DNA of 64,000 bases from UBA2266 sp964406945. Its GTDB lineage: Bacteria; Planctomycetota; Phycisphaerae; Sedimentisphaerales; Anaerobacaceae. The stretch is from positions 40,890 through 104,889 of the forward strand of contig CAYOTO010000007.1 in assembly GCA_964406945.1 (NCBI GenBank), given 5' to 3'. Shown piece by piece: positions 35,262 to 43,339 of the stretch. The notes below the pieces were generated by a model. It did no database searches, was not told the origin of the DNA, and saw only the letters and a list, made by a program, of their open reading frames with translations. Each line of letters opens with the position of its first letter. Position 1 is the stretch's first letter. The position numbers and the translations under genes were made by a program.

Positions 35262-36277
35262 ATGACAATCTACCACGAGCGTTGAGTGTCGTAGAGCCTG
35301 TCGGACCGGCTATCGAAAGAGTTAAGACGGTTCTGTTCAGGCCGTTTAATGCCGGAAAATGGCTAATCATAGGCTTCACCGCGTGGCTGGCGTACCTGCT
35401 GGACGGCGGCGGAAGCGGCGGAAGCTTCGGCGGCGGGCCCGGCGAAGGCGGACCGAACTCACGGGAGGACCTAAAGGAATTCTTCTATCAGGCCAAGGAA
35501 TGGGTAGCGGCGAATCTGTATTGGATAATTCCCGTCACTTTGACAATCGTACTGGTCGTGACCATTATCTGGGTTGTTCTGCTGTGGCTGAGCAGTCGCG
35601 GCAAGTTCATGTTCGTCCACTGCGTAGCCACGAACAAGGCCGAGGTTGCGATACCCTGGAGTCGCTACGCCGGCCAGGCTCACAGTCTGTTCCTGTTCAG
35701 ACTGGTACTGGGATTGCTGGGGTTCTTTTCGGGCCTGTTGATTCTGGGAATCAGCGGGTTTGTTATCGCCGGCGCCTATGGTTCGTCGGCATTTACAGTG
35801 ACGCTAATCATCACAATAGCTGTGTGCGTGCTGCTTTTGATCTGCAGCGGTATAGTCTTCGGCGTTATATCCAAGTTCACCGAGGACCTTGTCATACCCA
35901 TTATGTACAAGCGGATGACCACCAGCAGAGCGGCCTGGAGCGAACTGCTTGCGATCATGTCGGGACGAAAAACGGTGTTCTTCCTGTATATCCTCTTTCA
36001 GATTGCCATCGCGTTCGCAATCGGCGCTATGATTTTCGTTGCCGTTTGCGCCACCTGCTGCATCCTGGCCTGTCCGCTTTCGATTCCTTACTTCGGAACC
36101 GTCTTTTTGCTGCCGCTTCTGGTCTTTAAGCGGGCCTATCCTCTCTACTTCCTCCAGCAACTCGGCCCGGATTACGACTGCATAGTTCCCGAACCCGTAC
36201 CGGCGGTCCCGACTGTATCGCCGTCAACCGACTACTATCAGCCGGACCAGACACCTGATTCCGAGCGCGAAACATAG
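35258..36277 (+). CDS. Multi-spanning membrane protein of unknown function
   Basis: A 339-residue protein with about six hydrophobic helices arranged in pairs. A glycine-rich loop (GGGSGGSFGGGPGEGG, near residue 58) follows the first helix, and the C-terminal tail is proline-rich. FRPFNAGKWLIIGFTAWLAYL near the start and the pattern FTEDLVIPIMYKRMTT recall a membrane-protein family widespread in Planctomycetota without assigned role. The start ATG overlaps the DUF2752 stop. No catalytic motif is seen. Confidence 0.7.
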   Translation: MNDNLPRALSVVEPVGPAIERVKTVLFRPFNAGKWLIIGFTAWLAYLLDGGGSGGSFGGGPGEGGPNSREDLKEFFYQAKEWVAANLYWIIPVTLTIVLVVTIIWVVLLWLSSRGKFMFVHCVATNKAEVAIPWSRYAGQAHSLFLFRLVLGLLGFFSGLLILGISGFVIAGAYGSSAFTVTLIITIAVCVLLLICSGIVFGVISKFTEDLVIPIMYKRMTTSRAAWSELLAIMSGRKTVFFLYILFQIAIAFAIGAMIFVAVCATCCILACPLSIPYFGTVFLLPLLVFKRAYPLYFLQQLGPDYDCIVPEPVPAVPTVSPSTDYYQPDQTPDSERET

Positions 36278-36306
36278 CGGCCGCAGGGTCTCGATGCGTG
36301 GCGGGT

Positions 36307-36867
36307 TCAGTCGCTCATGATTTCGTCGCTTTTGGCGCTGACGAGAGAGTCGACTTCGTCGGTGTATTTCTTGATCATGTCGTCGACCTGTTTTTTGCCC
36401 TTTTCGAGTTCGTCTTCGGTCAGGGCCTTGGCGTCCTTTTCCTTTTCGAGGCTCTTGATGGCGTCGCGGCGGACGTTGCGCAGGCTCACTTTGGACTGTT
36501 CGCCCAGTTGCTTGGTCTGGCCGACCATCTGCTGGCGTCTCTCTTCGCTCAATGGCGGCACGTTCAGGCGGATGAGCTTGCCGTCGACGATAGGAGCTAT
36601 GCTCAGTTCGCTGTTCTTGATTGCTTTTTCGATTTCCTTCAGCGCCGACGGGTCGAACGGCTTGATGACGATCATATCGGCCTGGGGCGTTGCCAGAGCG
36701 GCCATCTGTTTGATCGGCGTCGGTGAGCCGTAATAATCGGCCTTGATGTTTTCGACAAGCGCAGTCGACGCCCTGCCGGTGCGCACTCCCTTGAGTTCGT
36801 CGTGGATGACCTCAACCGCTTTTTTCATCTTCGATTCGGTTTCGCTGAGTATTCCTTTCATCGGCAT
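36307..36867 (-). CDS. frr: Ribosome recycling factor
   Basis: Releases ribosomes from mRNA after termination, together with EF-G. The 186-residue length is normal. GVRTGRASTALVENIKADYYGS, IRLNVPPLSEERRQQM and NVRRDAIKSLEK are the family signatures. It is the last gene of the rpsB-tsf-pyrH-frr block, 76 bases after pyrH. It faces the plus-strand membrane gene tail to tail. Confidence 0.97.
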   Translation of the reverse strand: MPMKGILSETESKMKKAVEVIHDELKGVRTGRASTALVENIKADYYGSPTPIKQMAALATPQADMIVIKPFDPSALKEIEKAIKNSELSIAPIVDGKLIRLNVPPLSEERRQQMVGQTKQLGEQSKVSLRNVRRDAIKSLEKEKDAKALTEDELEKGKKQVDDMIKKYTDEVDSLVSAKSDEIMSD

Positions 36868-36943
36868 TGTGTTTTCTCCAATCCTCGACTAATGAACGTA
36901 TGTATTGATAATCGGCGTTTTTGTTTCGCCATTTTTAATTGAA

Positions 36944-37666
36944 TCAGGTTCCGTCGATCAACGTCCCCACCTCTTTGCCGCACAAGGCTTTGGTAAGATT
37001 GCCTACCTTGAATATGTTCAGAACAATAATCGGAATTCTGTTTTCGCGACACAGGCTTATGGCCGCGTGGTCCATAACGCGCAGGTCCTTCTGAAAGACA
37101 TCTTCATAGGTGAGTTTCGTATAAAGTTCGGCGTCCGGGTTCTTGACCGGGTCGTCGCTGTAGACTCCGTCGACCTTGGTGGCCTTGATCAACAGGTCCG
37201 CGTCCAGCTCCGAAGCCCGCAGAGCCGCACAGGTGTCGGTCGTGAAGAACGGATTGCCGGTTCCGCCGGCAAGAATAGAAACCCGCCCGTTTTCCAGGTG
37301 CCACAGAGCCTTGCGGCGAATGAACTTTTCGCACATGGCCGAGACTTCGATGGCCGAAAGCACGCGTGTGGGCTGACCGAACTTTTCCAATGTCTCCTGC
37401 AGTGCGCAGGCGTTGATGATAGTACAGAGCATGCCCATGTAATCGGCGGTGTTGCGGGGTATGTGGCTTTCCTCGGAAAAGGTTGCGCCGCGAATCAGAT
37501 TGCCGGCGCCCACGACGATCGCGACCTGCGAGCCCAGTTTGCAGATGTCGACGATCCGTTCGGCGATGGATTCGAGGCACTCACCGTCGATGCCGAAGCC
37601 GCCGGGCCTGCAGAAACTCTGCCCGGACAGTTTTAGAAGAACGCGTTTATACTTGCCGGGGACCAT
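36944..37666 (-). CDS. pyrH: Uridylate kinase
   Basis: Phosphorylates UMP to UDP. The 240-residue amino-acid-kinase-fold protein has VLLKLSGQSF, IVVGAGNLIRGA, GGTGNPFFTTDTCAALRASE and LLIKATKVDGVYSDDP. It follows tsf after a Rho-independent terminator, so it probably has its own start of transcription in the 80-base spacer or depends on read-through. No clear promoter hexamers were seen there. Confidence 0.97.
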   Translation of the reverse strand: MVPGKYKRVLLKLSGQSFCRPGGFGIDGECLESIAERIVDICKLGSQVAIVVGAGNLIRGATFSEESHIPRNTADYMGMLCTIINACALQETLEKFGQPTRVLSAIEVSAMCEKFIRRKALWHLENGRVSILAGGTGNPFFTTDTCAALRASELDADLLIKATKVDGVYSDDPVKNPDAELYTKLTYEDVFQKDLRVMDHAAISLCRENRIPIIVLNIFKVGNLTKALCGKEVGTLIDGT

Positions 37667-37746
37667 AGTTTCGATTATCCGACCTCCATATCATAATCGC
37701 CGCGCAGCGGTCCGACGGATGTATCCGCGGTCGTCAGCAAGCGCGG

Positions 37747-37772
37747 AAAAAAAGCCGGAATTAACCGGCTTT
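37747..37772 (-). terminator. Rho-independent terminator after tsf
   Basis: On the minus strand AAAGCCGG-TTAATT-CCGGCTTT is a strong hairpin followed by a run of T (seven A at 37747-37753 on the plus strand). It lies a few bases after the tsf stop and separates rpsB-tsf from pyrH-frr. Confidence 0.88.
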
Positions 37773-37777
37773 AAAGT

Positions 37778-38644
37778 CTAGCTTACCTCGAATCGTACGA
37801 AGCGTTTGATTTTCGCCTGGCCGCCGGCAGCTTTTGCCGCCTCGGCAAGAACCTGCTCGACCGTCTTGCTGTCGTCTTTGACGAACGGCTGAGCCAGAAG
37901 GCAGTTCTCCGCATAGAATTTGTTCATTTTGCCTTCGACGATCTTCTCGATGATCTGCGGCGGTTTGTTCTGCATCTGCTCGGCGAATATCGCTTTTTCC
38001 TGTTCGACCACTTTCGGATCGATTCCGTCCCTGTCAAGCGCCAGGGGCTTGGTGGCGGTAATGTGCATCGCGATATCGGCGGCTGCGTTTTTCAGGGCAT
38101 CCGACGAGGCAACCGAAGCGTCATTTGCTTCGATCTCCAGCATCGTGCCGACCTTGTTGTTGAAATGAATGTACGTGTGGATCAGACCGTTGTCGCCGCA
38201 GGTAAAGCGGGCGTAATCTCCGACAAGGGTCTTTTCGCCGGTCTTGCTGACCAGAGCCGTCAAAAGCTCCTCGTAGGTCATGCCGTCGATAGCCGTGCCC
38301 AGAATATTGTCCACGCCTTCGTCGGCTTCGCACGCCATGGCATAATCGGCCAGCTTGTTGGCGGCGCTTACGAAGTCATCGTTTTTCGCAACAAAGTCGG
38401 TCTCGCAGCAAAGGGAAACCAGCACGGCCGTTTTGCCGTCGTCCGCCATTTTCGAAATCACCAGACCCTCGGTTGTTTCACGAGCGGCCCTTTTTTCCAG
38501 TGTCGCAAGGCCCTTCTTGCGGAGTATTTCCACCGCCTGGTCAAAGTCACCGCCGGCGTCCTGAAGGGCCGCCTTGCAGTCCATCATTCCCTGCCCGGTC
38601 ACCTTGCGAAGTTTCATTACATCCGCCGCTGAAATATCGGCCAT
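37778..38644 (-). CDS. tsf: Translation elongation factor Ts
   Basis: Guanine-nucleotide exchange factor for EF-Tu. The 288-residue protein has the N-terminal UBA-like segment (VMKLRKVTGQGMMDCKAALQ), the core LVSLCCETDFVAKND, and a two-subdomain length like E. coli Ts. It starts about 100 bases after rpsB and is followed directly by a terminator. Confidence 0.97.
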   Translation of the reverse strand: MADISAADVMKLRKVTGQGMMDCKAALQDAGGDFDQAVEILRKKGLATLEKRAARETTEGLVISKMADDGKTAVLVSLCCETDFVAKNDDFVSAANKLADYAMACEADEGVDNILGTAIDGMTYEELLTALVSKTGEKTLVGDYARFTCGDNGLIHTYIHFNNKVGTMLEIEANDASVASSDALKNAAADIAMHITATKPLALDRDGIDPKVVEQEKAIFAEQMQNKPPQIIEKIVEGKMNKFYAENCLLAQPFVKDDSKTVEQVLAEAAKAAGGQAKIKRFVRFEVS

Positions 38645-38745
38645 ATCTAAAACTCCTTCACTTCCAAAAAGAAGATAATTCTGTCACCAAATTCGGCGCG
38701 GGCATCGTCTGTATCGGCCGCGCGTAAAAACAAAAACCACTAACG

Positions 38746-39693
38746 CTACTGCGATTGTGCCTGGTCCTGCCCCGGTTCGGCGGGTTTTTCCTCGGCCTTT
38801 TTAGGCTCGGGTTCCGGCGCCGGTTCGGTTTTCGGCTCGGCAACAGGTTTCTCCGGTTCGGCCGTTGCGACGGCTTCGCCTTTGTCCTGCTCGGGCTTCT
38901 CGGCGGTCGCGGCAGCGCCGCTTGCCGCAGCGCCCCCGTCGGCGCGAGCGAGCGTAGGCCTTCGAGAACGAGGCCGTCGCGGCGTCTGGCGGCTTTCGCG
39001 CTGAACCGGAGCGAGCGTCTTGCCGATGGCAACCGCCTCGGCCAACTCGTTCAGGATCAGTTCGACGGCGCGAATCGAATCGTCGTTCGCGGGAATAGCT
39101 ATATCAACTGTATCCGGATCGGAGTCCGTATCTATTACGCCAATCGTCGCAACACCCAGTTTGCGGGCTTCGCGGAGTGCGAGATATTCCTTGTTCGCAT
39201 CTACGACAACCACCGCACCCGGCAGACGGGACATTTTGCGGACTCCATCCAGGTTGGATCTAATCTTGCGCATTTCGCGTTTGAGGCGAGAAGCCTGCTT
39301 TTTGCTCTCGCTCTCGAGCTCGCCGCTCTCCTGCATCGCCTCGAGTTGTTCGAGACGTTGAAGACGCGAGCGAATAGTCCTGAAGTTTGTCAGCATACCT
39401 CCCAGCCAGCGTTCCGAGACATAGTGCATACCGCACTTGGCGGCAGCGGCCTCGACCGCCTTTTGGGCCTGGCGCTTAGTGCCCACGAAGATGACGTCGT
39501 TTCCTTCCGAGACAATCTGGCCCAGCATCTTGCGAGCCAGCAATATCCCGCGAAGCGTTTTCTTGACATCAACTATGTGGATTGTGCCACGCTTGGCGAA
39601 AATATACGGGGCCATCTTGGGATTCCACCGGCTCACGCCATGGCCGAAATGCACCCCTGCGTTAATCAATTCTCGAGCCAATTCTTTAGCCAC
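38746..39693 (-). CDS. rpsB: Ribosomal protein S2 with long low-complexity C-terminal tail
   Basis: Small-subunit ribosomal protein. The S2 core (residues of about 1-228) is clear: ELINAGVHFGHGVSRWNPKMAPY, VIFVGTKRQAQKAVEAAA, and IGVIDTDSDPDTVDIAIPAND. It starts with GTG preceded by GGAGG. The last 85 residues are a disordered extension rich in Ala, Pro, Glu and Lys, well beyond the usual end. The 5' leader of about 135 bases holds a 14-bp palindrome (CGATGCC/GGCATCG, 39739-39752) that could serve autoregulation by S2. Confidence 0.97.
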   Translation of the reverse strand: MAKELARELINAGVHFGHGVSRWNPKMAPYIFAKRGTIHIVDVKKTLRGILLARKMLGQIVSEGNDVIFVGTKRQAQKAVEAAAAKCGMHYVSERWLGGMLTNFRTIRSRLQRLEQLEAMQESGELESESKKQASRLKREMRKIRSNLDGVRKMSRLPGAVVVVDANKEYLALREARKLGVATIGVIDTDSDPDTVDIAIPANDDSIRAVELILNELAEAVAIGKTLAPVQRESRQTPRRPRSRRPTLARADGGAAASGAAATAEKPEQDKGEAVATAEPEKPVAEPKTEPAPEPEPKKAEEKPAEPGQDQAQSQ

Positions 39694-39834
39694 AAATAAC
39701 CTCCAAATAACTCAACATTTATACGGAAAAGCCGTCCACGATGCCGGCATCGACTGCTCGTAAAACACAACTGCATATCAACATTATCAAAGCTGCCTCG
39801 CCTGGGCACAGAGCACCCTGGGTGAAATTAGTAA

Positions 39835-39863
39835 AAATTATCGGCAGAGCCTAATTCTGTCAA
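39835..39863 (-). promoter_or_regulatory. Strong sigma-70-type promoter of rpsB
   Basis: On the minus strand TTGACA (39863-39858) and TAATTT (39840-39835) are 17 bases apart. It precedes rpsB by about 140 bases and lies just after the terminator of the upstream gene. Confidence 0.75.
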
Positions 39864-39875
39864 GAAATTTCAGGT

Positions 39876-39931
39876 AAAAAAACCCCCGGCTGCAACTGAT
39901 AAGCCCATTTTCGTCTGTTATCGGATGCAGC
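39876..39931 (-). terminator. Probable terminator upstream of rpsB, ending the preceding transcript
   Basis: On the minus strand GCTGCATCCGATAA (39931-39918) pairs with TTATCAGTTGCAGC (39902-39889) with two mismatches, then CGGGGG and seven T follow. It would end transcripts from the secretin-like gene and its small partner. The six bases between the stem and the T run make it less than ideal. Confidence 0.5.
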
Positions 39932-40059
39932 GGCTCAGGCGGCCACTAAAAAACGCTCCCCCGGCGTATGTTTGTGCAAATACGCTCCGAGCGGGTCCGA
40001 GTACCACGGAAACCAGCTCGAATCCCCGCCTGATATGCGATTCTGACGCCGAAAAGCAA

Positions 40060-40542
40060 TCAGTACCATACAGTCATGATGATGTTCTGTTCGGTCTTTT
40101 TGGCCTGGACTTCACCCACCGTGGTATTGGTGAGTTTGATCCTGACGCCCGGATTGGCCGCGAGCCAGTCGTTAACCTGCTCATCCAGAAAGACCAGCGC
40201 TCCGGGATGGAGCTTTGTAAAGAAGGTTTTGACGCCCGTAATCCGGTCTTCCGAGGACGCAAATTTGCCGGCGGTCTTGGCGGCTGTGCCTATCGACGGG
40301 GCGTTTTGCGGCCTAATCTGCGGTTTTGCCGCGGGAGCTGCTGGTTTGGGCGCGGGTGCGGCGGGTCTGCTCGGTGCGGCGCCCTTGCCGGCGACCGGTT
40401 TTCCGCCCAGGGTCAGTGGTGAATGTGAAACTCCGCCCTGACCGGGCTTATCCGGGCCGGCTGCCGGTTCGTCTTCGTCGTCGAAAGGGATCGGGTCCAA
40501 GTCTTCCACGGGCTTTTTGCTGCCTAAATCCAAATCGTCCAT
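40060..40542 (-). CDS. Proline/alanine-rich protein with small conserved C-terminal domain
   Basis: A 160-residue protein of unknown function. The ATG at 40542 has GGAGGAG five bases upstream. The first 95 residues are disordered: acidic at first (VEDLDPIPFDDEDEP), then Pro-Ala-Lys-rich. The last 60 residues (GVKTFFTKLHPGALVFLDEQ to the C terminus) look like a small folded domain. There is no signal peptide. It lies 80 bases downstream of the secretin-like gene and probably shares its transcript, so a role in the same envelope system is possible. Confidence 0.6.
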   Translation of the reverse strand: MDDLDLGSKKPVEDLDPIPFDDEDEPAAGPDKPGQGGVSHSPLTLGGKPVAGKGAAPSRPAAPAPKPAAPAAKPQIRPQNAPSIGTAAKTAGKFASSEDRITGVKTFFTKLHPGALVFLDEQVNDWLAANPGVRIKLTNTTVGEVQAKKTEQNIIMTVWY

Positions 40543-40622
40543 AAGGCTCCTCCAGCCTTTTATCGCCTCCGGGCCGGATTGAGGCACGGTACAAAGTGGT
40601 TCAGCCGCCCGCAGTTACCGGC

Positions 40623-43130
40623 CTAGTTGCCCTTAAACTGCCTCATAATGGGCTGTAAAACCACGGGCTTTACGATTTCATTTGGATCGGCCGCCCTGTT
40701 GTCGCTCTCGGCTGCTTCGTCTTCGGCAAGCTCTGTCGGCTTTTTATTCTCGGGTTTGTCGGGAGAATCCCATATCCAAGCCGATGCCCCCAACATATCA
40801 TACCAGAATCGCCTGTGCACGGGTTTTTTGCCCGTAGCGTCTGAGGTGTCGTCGGAATCACCGGTTTTCACCGGCGGCACTGCGTCAGCCGGCGCAGAAT
40901 CCGTGATCTTGCCGCCGTCTTCCTTAACAAAACCCTTGATCTGGGGCTTCAGGGCTGTCGTATCCGTGGTCTGAGTGATGTTTGTCCGGTCGGCTTGCTC
41001 GGCCGTGGTTTGGGCGTTCTCGGTCGGGGTGTTGTTCGCCGCTTCGACTACATTCTGTTCGCCGGGTTTCGGGGCCGCATTCTCGGAATCTTCGGCGGGT
41101 TCGTCTATTTGTTTAGCCGTTGGCGCAGGTTCGGGGTCTTCAGATTGCTGGTTTTCGGTCTCGCCGCCGTCGCCCGTGGATTGTTCTGTGTTATGTTCAG
41201 GCTGGGCGGCGGTTTCAGCGGATTCGTCCTCTTTGGAATCCGGCTCGGAAGTTTGGTCGTCGGGGCCTTTTGCAGCGTTTTGTACGGTTTCGGCGGGCTC
41301 ATCTTGCTTTTCAGTAACCTGCTCAGCCGTTTCAGGTGCAGTCTTAGTTGTATTATCGGACGGCTCTGCAGCATTGGCCTGCGGCTGGGATGAATTCTCG
41401 GCTTTGTCGGAAGGCGCCGAGACCGAATCGGAGGTTTCTTCCGACTGCTTGCCCGATTGGGTGTTTTGCTCCTGTTCGGGTTGTTCGTTGGCGGAGTCTT
41501 CCTCTTGCGGCTCTGAATTGCCGCCGTTGGCCTCTTTCTTTTCGGCCTCTGCGCGGGCTTTTTCGGCTTCGGCCTTGTCTTTGGCGGCCTGGGCGGCAAG
41601 CAAGTCCGCCTCGGCCTTGATTCGGGCGGTTTCGGCGCGTATTCGGGTAAGTTCGGTCATCGCCCGATCAGCTTCTGAGCGAGCTTCATCGACCATTCTG
41701 TCGGCCTCGCGAACCTGGCGCCTGGCCCTTTCCTTCTCGGCAATCGCCTGGATTCGGGCCTCTTCGGCTTCGAGCAACTGGCGCTGGCGTTCTCTTTCGC
41801 GGCTGTCCAGCCCGAACGGATCAAGAATAGCCCTATGAAGCTGCTCGTACGGTATCGGCGGCTCGTGCATATCGCGTATCCTGTCCACCATCTCCTTGTT
41901 TGGCATGCCGCCGGTCGAAATCGTCGGTGTGAGTATGAAGATAATTTCCTTTGCCCGCTCCTCGAAATCGCGGCCGCTGAACAACGCCCCGACAAGGGGA
42001 ATATCCTTGAGGAAGGGTACGCCGCGGATCACATCCCGTTTTTCGCTCTTGCGGATGCCGCCGATTATCAGGCTTTCACCGTGCCTGATGCGGTTCTCCT
42101 TGTTGGTGATGGTTCTCTCGGTAACGATCGGCTGCTGGGTTATGCCCTCTGGAGTCAGTTTTGCGCTGATTTTGGCGTCGGTCTGCATGCCGATATATCC
42201 GTCGGCGAAGACGTGAGGTGTGATCTGCAGCGAGTCAATCACATCGTAATACTCGGTCCTGGTCTCCAGAAAGCCTTCGAGCGTACCGCGGATGAATACT
42301 TCCTGCAGCGGCACGTGCTCTTTGGTCTCGATTTTGGCGGTTTCGCCGTTTACAACCTCCAGCGTCGGATTCATCAGTATTTTGAGATAGCCTCGGCTGA
42401 CCAGAAGATCTATCAGCGCCCTGAACTCATGACCCGCGATGCCGATCTGACTGCCGAAACCGACCTTCAGGCCGAACTTATCCCTGGCCGGGTCTCGCAG
42501 TGCGGCACCGGGAAAGGCCGGCAGCAGCTTGCCTTTCTCCTGCTTACCGCCCATTACGATGTTCTCGCCGAAGAGATTCTCAATCAGCAGGGTAACTTCT
42601 TTATCCATGGTCAGGTCGGCGTACAACTCGGAAATGATGCAGTCGATCTTGACCTGAATCGGAGGCACATCCGAAGCCTCGAGCAGTTCGAGCACCGACT
42701 GAATATCCTCCGCCGAGGGTGCCCGCACTATGAGCTGATTGGTAGCGGGATTTCCGGAGACGGTGTAATCCTTCATGGTGGTCTTCTGGCCCTGTTTTCC
42801 GAACAGGGTCGAGGCGAACTGATCCCGCACAACCGCCTGAAGTTTGTCGGCCGTGTGATACTTGCAGAAATAGAACAGCTTGTACTCGATCTCGCCGCCG
42901 ACGTTCTGTTCGATGATTTTGGGCGGGGCTTTATAGACTTCGGGAACCGGGATGTTGGGGTCGGGCACCGGCTGGATGCGGCTGAGGTTATTGAGTATGC
43001 TCCGGGCCTGCAGTTCGGTGGCCTTTTCGGGCACATAATCGGCGCAGCCTCCCAGCCCGATTATGAGGCAGATGCACGCTGTAAAAGCGAGCATTACGAA
43101 CGTCAAAGTTGTTCTTTCAGCGTCAAACAT
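40623..43130 (-). CDS. Secretin-like outer-membrane lipoprotein with long low-complexity tail
   Basis: An 835-residue protein. The N terminus has a lipobox (GLGGC, Cys29). Residues of about 75-160 resemble an N-domain of secretins (NPATNQLIVRAPSAEDIQSVLELL). The secretin core is recognisable at about 160-410: ILMNPTLEVVNGETAKIETKE, SLIIGGIRKSEKRDVIRGVP, FLKDIPLVGALF, and KEIIFILTPTI. Secretins form the outer-membrane gates of type II secretion and type IV pili. After the core come about 90 residues of charged coiled coil (READRMVDEARSEADRAMTE) and about 300 residues of acidic Gln/Glu/Pro-rich sequence, which is unusual. No other secretion genes are present nearby. Confidence 0.78.
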   Translation of the reverse strand: MFDAERTTLTFVMLAFTACICLIIGLGGCADYVPEKATELQARSILNNLSRIQPVPDPNIPVPEVYKAPPKIIEQNVGGEIEYKLFYFCKYHTADKLQAVVRDQFASTLFGKQGQKTTMKDYTVSGNPATNQLIVRAPSAEDIQSVLELLEASDVPPIQVKIDCIISELYADLTMDKEVTLLIENLFGENIVMGGKQEKGKLLPAFPGAALRDPARDKFGLKVGFGSQIGIAGHEFRALIDLLVSRGYLKILMNPTLEVVNGETAKIETKEHVPLQEVFIRGTLEGFLETRTEYYDVIDSLQITPHVFADGYIGMQTDAKISAKLTPEGITQQPIVTERTITNKENRIRHGESLIIGGIRKSEKRDVIRGVPFLKDIPLVGALFSGRDFEERAKEIIFILTPTISTGGMPNKEMVDRIRDMHEPPIPYEQLHRAILDPFGLDSRERERQRQLLEAEEARIQAIAEKERARRQVREADRMVDEARSEADRAMTELTRIRAETARIKAEADLLAAQAAKDKAEAEKARAEAEKKEANGGNSEPQEEDSANEQPEQEQNTQSGKQSEETSDSVSAPSDKAENSSQPQANAAEPSDNTTKTAPETAEQVTEKQDEPAETVQNAAKGPDDQTSEPDSKEDESAETAAQPEHNTEQSTGDGGETENQQSEDPEPAPTAKQIDEPAEDSENAAPKPGEQNVVEAANNTPTENAQTTAEQADRTNITQTTDTTALKPQIKGFVKEDGGKITDSAPADAVPPVKTGDSDDTSDATGKKPVHRRFWYDMLGASAWIWDSPDKPENKKPTELAEDEAAESDNRAADPNEIVKPVVLQPIMRQFKGN

Positions 43131-43302
43131 TTCGAATAATCGCAATTAGATGCATGTACGCCTTGCGGCTACAGCACCGGCGGCCCTGATACGCGTACAG
43201 ACGGAGTAGGAGTTGACCGTATTGCACCTTTCACTTTTATCGTCAATGGGTCGAAATCAAGTGTAGTATTTTAAGCTCCGTTGCGTGGTCCTTCTCGCAT
43301 GA

Positions 43303-43331
43303 TAGACGGCCCGCCCAAGTTTTGCTATTGT
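43303..43331 (+). promoter_or_regulatory. Possible promoter giving a leaderless rimO transcript
   Basis: TAGACG (43303-43308) and TATTGT (43326-43331) are 17 bases apart. Only eight bases separate the -10 from the rimO ATG, and no Shine-Dalgarno sequence is present. A second candidate farther upstream is TTGACC (43213-43218) with TTTATC (43236-43241), also with 17-bp spacing. Confidence 0.35.
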
Positions 43332-43339
43332 AACAGACT

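Noticed and set aside
41835..43139. 434-codon open frame antisense to the secretin-like gene
   Set aside because: No ribosome-binding site or family motif; secretin motifs on the other strand are clear.
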